Positions 60,347 to 64,000 of a stretch of DNA of 64,000 bases are shown here, one piece after another (positions within the stretch are counted from its first letter, which is position 1; each line of letters opens with the position of its first letter). A program made the position numbers and the translations under genes. This DNA comes from Nocardioides conyzicola (GTDB lineage Bacteria; Actinomycetota; Actinomycetes; Propionibacteriales; Nocardioidaceae), in contig NZ_BAABKM010000002.1 of assembly GCF_039543825.1 (NCBI RefSeq), forward strand, positions 2,264,133-2,328,132, written 5' to 3'. The notes below the pieces were generated by a model, which was given only the letters and a program-made list of their open reading frames with translations, had not been told where the DNA came from and did no database searches.

Positions 60347-61510
60347 ATGACGCTCTTCGACGCGACCATCGTGGTCGCCGTGCTGGCAGTCGGGTGCCTC
60401 GGCGCGTACGACGGCCTGGTGCGGGCCTTCTGGGCGCTGCTCGGCATCCTCGCCGGCACCGCGCTGGGCATGGTCGTGGTGCCGCTCCTCTTCGGCAGCG
60501 TCGACCTCTCGCTGTGGGTCGGGCTGCTGTCGCTGGTGCTGCTGATCGGGCTGGCCGCCGGGGGTCGCGAGGTGGCGGTCCGCCTGGAGAAGCGGGGGCG
60601 CGCCCGGTTGGGCTGGACGCCGGTGCGCTGGCTGGACCGCGTCGGTGGCGCCGGACTCGGGGTCGCCGCCGGACTCGGGTTCAGCTGGATGGTCGGGCTC
60701 GCCCTCGCCGGCTCGACCCTGCCCGACCTCGCCCCGGCCGCCAACGGCTCGATGCTGCTGCGCACCCTCGACAACACACTGCCACTGAGCCACTTCATCG
60801 CCCAGCGCTTCGAGGAGCTCGGCGACAGCACGGACTTCCCCCGCTACGTCGACGTGTTCACCACCGAGGAGATCGTCCCCGTGCCGCCGCCGCCGAAGGG
60901 AGTGGTCGACCGGCCCGGGGTGGTGCGGGCCTCCGACTCGGTCTGGCGCATCCGCACCCACGACGCCGGCCTCACCGGCTCCGAGGGCTCTGGCTTCCTG
61001 ATCGCCCCGGGTCGCCTGATGACGGCCGCCCACGTGATCTCCCGGTCGCAGAGCATCGACATCGACACCGCCGACGGCAAGCTGCCGGCCACGATCGTGG
61101 TGTGCGACCCGGTGCACGACGTCGCCGTGCTCGACGTCCCCGGCCTCACGGGGGCCGACCTCACCTTCACCTCGGCGGCGGGCGGCGACCCGGCAGCGGT
61201 CATCGGGTACCCGCGCAACGGCCACCTGCGGCTCACCCCGGCGCGCGTGCGTGAGCGACTCGACTGGCAGTCGGCGGACATCTACGGCCACGGCCGCTAC
61301 GACCACGACGCCTACTCGGTGCGCGCCGAGGTCCACACCGGCAACTCGGGCGGCCCGATGGTGGCTCCCGACGGTCGCGTCCTGGGCGTCGTCGTGGCCT
61401 ACTCGCGAGCCGACGCGGACACGGCGTACGTCCTCACCAGCGACCAGGTCGCCGATGCCGTCGACCGCGGCCGGCGCGCGCAGACCGGTGCCACCGTCAG
61501 CTGCCACTGA
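60347..61510 (+). CDS. marP: MarP-like membrane serine protease (CvpA + trypsin-like)
   Basis: The 387-aa protein has an N-terminal CvpA-type domain with four membrane helices (1-125) and an extracytoplasmic trypsin-like domain with His229 (TAAHV), Asp258 (VHDVAVLD) and Ser334 (TGNSGGPM). This layout and length match MarP/Rv3671c, which protects against acid and oxidative stress. Two Cys (253 and 386) could form the regulatory disulfide. ATG 60347 follows GGGAGG. Confidence 0.9.
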   Translation: MTLFDATIVVAVLAVGCLGAYDGLVRAFWALLGILAGTALGMVVVPLLFGSVDLSLWVGLLSLVLLIGLAAGGREVAVRLEKRGRARLGWTPVRWLDRVGGAGLGVAAGLGFSWMVGLALAGSTLPDLAPAANGSMLLRTLDNTLPLSHFIAQRFEELGDSTDFPRYVDVFTTEEIVPVPPPPKGVVDRPGVVRASDSVWRIRTHDAGLTGSEGSGFLIAPGRLMTAAHVISRSQSIDIDTADGKLPATIVVCDPVHDVAVLDVPGLTGADLTFTSAAGGDPAAVIGYPRNGHLRLTPARVRERLDWQSADIYGHGRYDHDAYSVRAEVHTGNSGGPMVAPDGRVLGVVVAYSRADADTAYVLTSDQVADAVDRGRRAQTGATVSCH

Positions 61511-61524
61511 GCGATCCCGCCGGT

Positions 61525-61554
61525 TTCGTACGACGTTCCGGCTCGCCCTATGCT
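61525..61554 (+). promoter_or_regulatory. Candidate promoter of tRNA-Glu
   Basis: TTCGTA (61525-61530), 18 nt and TATGCT (61549-61554) precede the tRNA by 16 nt. Confidence 0.45.
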
Positions 61555-61570
61555 GCTGCGAGCAGGTCCG

Positions 61571-61646
61571 GCCCCCATCGTCTAGCGGCCCAGGACCCCG
61601 CCCTTTCACGGCGGTAGCACGGGTTCGAATCCCGTTGGGGGTGCCA
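61571..61646 (+). tRNA. tRNA-Glu (TTC)
   Basis: The acceptor GCCCCCA pairs with TGGGGGT (one G-U), the anticodon loop is CTTTCAC with TTC, and the T-arm is CGGGT/TTCGAAT/CCCGT. The discriminator is G and CCA is encoded at 61644-61646. Confidence 0.95.
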
Positions 61647-61675
61647 GTCAGGTCCAGAGGGTTCCCGCAGAGCTG

Positions 61676-61777
61676 GTGGACCTGCACGACCTGAACGACG
61701 ACCTGCTCTCGGGCTGGCGGATCGAGCTCTCCCACCCCGGCACGTGCGAGTTCGAGGTGGCTCTCGACGTCGGATGA
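61676..61777 (+). CDS. Possible 33-aa ORF after tRNA-Glu
   Basis: GTG 61676 opens a short frame ending in SGWRIELSHPGTCEFEVALDVG. It has no good ribosome-binding site. Codon choice looks protein-like, so it may be the tail of a lost gene rather than a functional one. Confidence 0.2.
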   Translation: MDLHDLNDDLLSGWRIELSHPGTCEFEVALDVG

Positions 61778-61795
61778 GGGGGCCCCGGTCCCCGA

Positions 61796-61826
61796 TTGGG
61801 AACCGGCCGCGAGGATGGGTTAGAGT
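61796..61826 (+). promoter_or_regulatory. Candidate promoter of tRNA-Asp
   Basis: TTGGGA (61796-61801), 19 nt and TAGAGT (61821-61826) lie upstream of the tRNA and would give a leader of about 35 nt. The spacing is a little long. Confidence 0.4.
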
Positions 61827-61867
61827 TCCCTCCGCTTCACCAGTGAGGCGACAGCACCACAAAACCT

Positions 61868-61944
61868 GGCCCCGTAGCGCAGTTGGTTAGCGCGCCGCCC
61901 TGTCACGGCGGAGGCCGCGGGTTCGAGTCCCGTCGGGGTCGCCA
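61868..61944 (+). tRNA. tRNA-Asp (GTC)
   Basis: The acceptor GGCCCCG pairs with CGGGGTC. The anticodon loop CTGTCAC has GTC within the GCCGC/GCGGA-type stem, and the T-arm TTCGAGT is standard. The discriminator is G and CCA is encoded (61942-61944). Confidence 0.95.
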
Positions 61945-61950
61945 CCGAGG

Positions 61951-61980
61951 CGCTCCGGATCACCACGATCCGGAGCGTTT
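61951..61980 (+). terminator. Rho-independent terminator after tRNA-Asp
   Basis: CGCTCCGGATC (61951-61961) and GATCCGGAGCG (61967-61977) form an 11-bp stem with an ACCAC loop, followed by TTTCTG. Confidence 0.85.
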
Positions 61981-62004
61981 CTGCATCTCCAGCACAATGG
62001 CCCC

Positions 62005-62358
62005 ATGCCGGTCGAGATGGGTCGCGTGGAGTTCGACGCCCTCGTCGACCGTGCCCTCGACGGGATCCCCGACGAGATCGCCGCGCTGGTGCGCAACGTC
62101 GCCGTGCTCGTCGAGGACGATCCGCCGGCTGACGACCCGGACCTGCTGGGGCTCTACGACGGGATCGCGCTCACCGAGCGCTGGGGCGACCCGATGATGG
62201 AGCTGCCCGACCGCATCTTCGTCTTCCGCAACCCCCTCCTCGACATGTGCGAGAGCTCCGAGGAGCTCGAGGCCGAGGTCCGGATCACGGTCGTCCACGA
62301 GATCGCGCACCACTTCGGCATCGACGACGACCGCCTCCACGACCTGGGCTACGCGTAG
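62005..62358 (+). CDS. Metallopeptidase-family (zincin-like) protein
   Basis: The 117-aa protein fits the small PF06262-type family: FDALVDRALDGIPDEIAALV at the N-terminus and the zinc motif VVHEIAHHFGIDDDRLHDLGY near the end. It is conserved in actinobacteria and its cellular target is not known. The last 10 bp overlap the converging crcB gene. Confidence 0.88.
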   Translation: MPVEMGRVEFDALVDRALDGIPDEIAALVRNVAVLVEDDPPADDPDLLGLYDGIALTERWGDPMMELPDRIFVFRNPLLDMCESSEELEAEVRITVVHEIAHHFGIDDDRLHDLGYA

Positions 62359-62675
62359 AGCCAGAAGCCGGCGGCACACGCCGCCAGCGACACCGCGACC
62401 GTCCCGACGGCGTACGCCGCCCCGCGCCGCGGGCCGAGCCCGTGGGTCTGCACCGCGAACGCCGAGTACGTCGTGAAGCCGCCGCAGAAGCCGGTGCCCA
62501 GCAGCGCCATCGCGTGACCGGACAGCGCCATCGCCGAGAGGGCGCCGAGCAGGGCCGAGCCGACCACGTTGACCGCGAACGTGCCCCACGGCCAGCGGTC
62601 GTCGTACCGGCTCGCGACCACGAACCGCAGCGCCGCGCCGACCGCGGCGCCGAGGGCGACCAGGAGCGGGGTCAC
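62349..62675 (-). CDS. crcB: CrcB/Fluc fluoride channel, subunit 1
   Basis: The 108-aa protein has four membrane helices and typical Fluc motifs: ALRFVVASRYDDRWPWGTFAVNVVGS and GTGFCGGFTTYSAF. CrcB proteins export fluoride as dimers, and paired genes form antiparallel heterodimers. The GTG overlaps the stop of the second copy (GTGA). No fluoride riboswitch is visible upstream. Confidence 0.93.
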   Translation of the reverse strand: MTPLLVALGAAVGAALRFVVASRYDDRWPWGTFAVNVVGSALLGALSAMALSGHAMALLGTGFCGGFTTYSAFAVQTHGLGPRRGAAYAVGTVAVSLAACAAGFWLYA

Positions 62676-63067
62676 TCGTCGCCCCCTTGGCGCGTCCAGC
62701 GGTCGGCGACCGTGACGGCCAGCAGGCAGGCCGCGACGGTGCCGACCAGGTAGGTCACCGCCAGCCCGGTCCGGCCGTGGTCGAGCAGGGCGCGGGACTG
62801 CTCCGAGTACGCCGACAGGGTGGTGAACCCGCCGAGCACCCCCGGACCGAGCGCGACCGCGAGCGCCCGCCGCCGGCGTACGGCGCCGAACGCGGGCAGC
62901 AGCGCCAGCACGAACGAGCCGGCCACGTTGATCGCGAAGATCGCCCACGGGAAGGCGTCGGCGTCGGCCGGGAACGCCTCGGTGAGCCCCCACCGGGCGA
63001 GGGCGCCGACGGCGCCGCCCACGGCGACAGCGGCCAGGAGCCGGGGCGCCGGGGCGCCGGGGGTCAC
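62672..63067 (-). CDS. crcB: CrcB/Fluc fluoride channel, subunit 2
   Basis: This 131-aa partner of the next gene has ARWGLTEAFP, FPWAIFAINVAGSF and GPGVLGGFTTLSAYSEQ. GTG 63067 overlaps the stop of the upstream ATPase gene (GTGA) and gives the same VTP beginning as subunit 1; the frame is open further to 63115 but inside the neighbour. Confidence 0.92.
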   Translation of the reverse strand: MTPGAPAPRLLAAVAVGGAVGALARWGLTEAFPADADAFPWAIFAINVAGSFVLALLPAFGAVRRRRALAVALGPGVLGGFTTLSAYSEQSRALLDHGRTGLAVTYLVGTVAACLLAVTVADRWTRQGGDE

Positions 63068-63996
63068 GACAGGCTGCTCTGGTTCTCGGATCGAGACACG
63101 GGCGCATCCTGCCACGGGAGCGGGGCCTCGCCGCGCTCCTGCCGGACGAACTCACTGAGGAACCAGCGCTGGAAGCGCTGCTGCTCGGGGGTGCGCGCCA
63201 GGGACAGCAGGCGCTTCTCGCGGCAGAACGCGTCGGCGAGCTCGAGCAGCTCGATGAAGCGCCCGATCGTCGCCGCGGTCTCGCGCGGGATCGCGACCCG
63301 GAGGTCGGCGGTCGCGGCGCCCGTCGCCAGCGCCTCCTCGATCTGGTCGGCACCGATCCCGTCGCGCAGGTCGCGCTCGAGCGAGCCGAAGAGCTCGGAG
63401 AGGTCCTTGGCGAGCGGGTAGTCGGTCTCGTGGGCGAGCGACAGCAGCCGCACCTCGCGGCGCAGCTCGCGGTAGTGGCGCTGGAACTCGATGTACATGC
63501 GCAGCGGTACGCCGATGATGTCGATGCGCATGTCGGTCGGCGACGGAGCCCGGCGTACGTCGACCACCTGGCCGGTCACCACGCCCTCGGCCGGCTCGCC
63601 GCCGGGCTCGGTCGCGGGCGCGAACCAGACGGTCTTGCCGTTCTCCTCGAGGTCGACGCCCCAGGCGGTCGAGCAGCGGGCGACGATGCCCAGGCCACGC
63701 CCGAAGGTGAGCAGGAGGTCGTCCTCGTCGGCGACCGCGGAGGGCATCTGCGGGAGCTCGGTGGACCCGTCGTGGACCTCCACGCGCGGGTGCTCGGCGG
63801 TGCCGCGCACCCGGACCGTCAGCGGCAGCACGGCGTGCAGCAGCGCGTTGGTCACCAGCTCGGAGACGCCGAGCTCGGCGCACTCGACGAGGTCGTCGCG
63901 GCCGATGTCACGGCAGGTCTCGACCACCCATCGGCGTGCGTCTTGCACGCCGCGGGGACCCGAGCCCAGCGAGAGGGCGGGCCTGTTCAGCGGCAA
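63064..63996 (-). CDS. Anti-sigma-factor-type ATP-binding protein (start uncertain at window edge)
   Basis: The protein (up to 310 aa seen) has an N-terminal HATPase_c_2 domain like RsbW kinases: the N-box ELGVSELVTNALLHAV, then VEVHDGSTELP and the G-box LLTFGRGLGIV. The C-terminal half (about 155-310) is helical and not recognised. It probably acts in partner switching on a sigma or anti-anti-sigma factor. The first possible start here is TTG 63996; the gene may begin beyond the window. It is in a GTGA-linked operon with the two crcB genes. Confidence 0.8.
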   Translation of the reverse strand: MPLNRPALSLGSGPRGVQDARRWVVETCRDIGRDDLVECAELGVSELVTNALLHAVLPLTVRVRGTAEHPRVEVHDGSTELPQMPSAVADEDDLLLTFGRGLGIVARCSTAWGVDLEENGKTVWFAPATEPGGEPAEGVVTGQVVDVRRAPSPTDMRIDIIGVPLRMYIEFQRHYRELRREVRLLSLAHETDYPLAKDLSELFGSLERDLRDGIGADQIEEALATGAATADLRVAIPRETAATIGRFIELLELADAFCREKRLLSLARTPEQQRFQRWFLSEFVRQERGEAPLPWQDAPVSRSENQSSLS

Positions 63997-64000
63997 GGTC

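Noticed and set aside
62349..63067. Fluoride riboswitch controlling crcB
   Set aside because: The genes are coupled by GTGA overlaps to an upstream coding gene, so there is no leader in which a riboswitch could fold.
1..64000. CRISPR arrays, insertion sequences, integrases, prophage
   Set aside because: No regularly spaced identical repeats, transposase or integrase motifs, or terminal inverted repeats were found on either strand by eye.

Overview
The window is one continuous, gene-dense stretch of high-GC DNA. Most intergenic gaps are under 100 bp, GTG and occasional TTG starts are frequent, and genes often overlap by 4 nt (ATGA/GTGA). Gene content points to an actinobacterium, most likely a Nocardioidaceae/Nocardioides-type organism. 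The markers are a split purine pathway (purC, purS, purQ, purL, purF, purM), DUF3073 after purM, a valine-type dehydrogenase, a MarP-type CvpA-protease, a type VII secretion (WXG100-like) module and a PucR regulator. The genus is inference; the phylum is well supported. No CRISPR array, IS element, integrase, rRNA or origin was seen.

Layout. 1-1017: the end of an unknown gene and a sulfotransferase. 1076-3920: purC, a SRPBCC protein with a probable CTG start, and an acyl-CoA ligase. 3961-6818: a probable type VII secretion module made of an EspC-like partner, a WXG100-like/RTX/M91 metalloprotease and a lipoprotein. 6823-10165: a stress-type membrane protein, purS-purQ-DUF3817, and a DUF1906 glycoside-hydrolase-like secreted protein. 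10371-12668: a small ORF, an MFS exporter and its divergent TetR. 12699-15864: purL, a 28-bp perfect palindrome and an alpha/beta-hydrolase lipoprotein. 15853-22623: hypothetical genes and transcription regulators, a CxxC flavoprotein with a methyltransferase, a WYL regulator, and an MFS/ArsR divergent pair with three evenly spaced operators. 22634-31778: an M20 peptidase, two tandem sensor kinases, purF-purM-DUF3073 and a valine dehydrogenase. 31879-38735: a beta-propeller protein, a 1084-aa hybrid kinase and a DUF6351 protein. 38701-43436: an AAA+ ATPase plus a DUF4157 protein that carries a PI3/4-kinase-like domain, which I read as an orphan eCIS-type (extracellular contractile injection system) effector locus. 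43463-45393: a TetR/hydrolase operon, tRNA-Phe and an ACT-like protein. 45512-60287: a nine-gene peptide-utilisation operon and its PucR regulator. 60347-63996: a MarP protease, tRNA-Glu, tRNA-Asp, a metallopeptidase, tandem crcB and an anti-sigma-type ATPase.

The most coherent system is 45512-60287. It encodes an S12 (beta-lactamase-fold) serine hydrolase, an oligopeptide ABC transporter with one permease fused to one ATPase, and an S9 peptidase fused to a second S12 domain. These are followed by an M20 deacylase, a GNAT acyltransferase and an enolase-superfamily N-acylamino-acid racemase with all five expected catalytic residues. Acyltransferase + racemase + deacylase is the enzyme set of the known N-succinylamino-acid route that irreversibly converts D- to L-amino acids. 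My reading is that the operon imports D-residue-containing peptides, cleaves them, and salvages the D-amino acids as L-amino acids. The two S12 domains are paralogues of each other.

A recurring signal is a [T/C]AnnnT -10 box ending 6-7 nt before the start codon, with no Shine-Dalgarno. It occurs before at least 15 genes and indicates pervasive leaderless transcription, and it was used to choose several starts. No gene-free stretch exceeds about 300 bp except 61511-62004, which holds two tRNA genes, their candidate promoters and a terminator.
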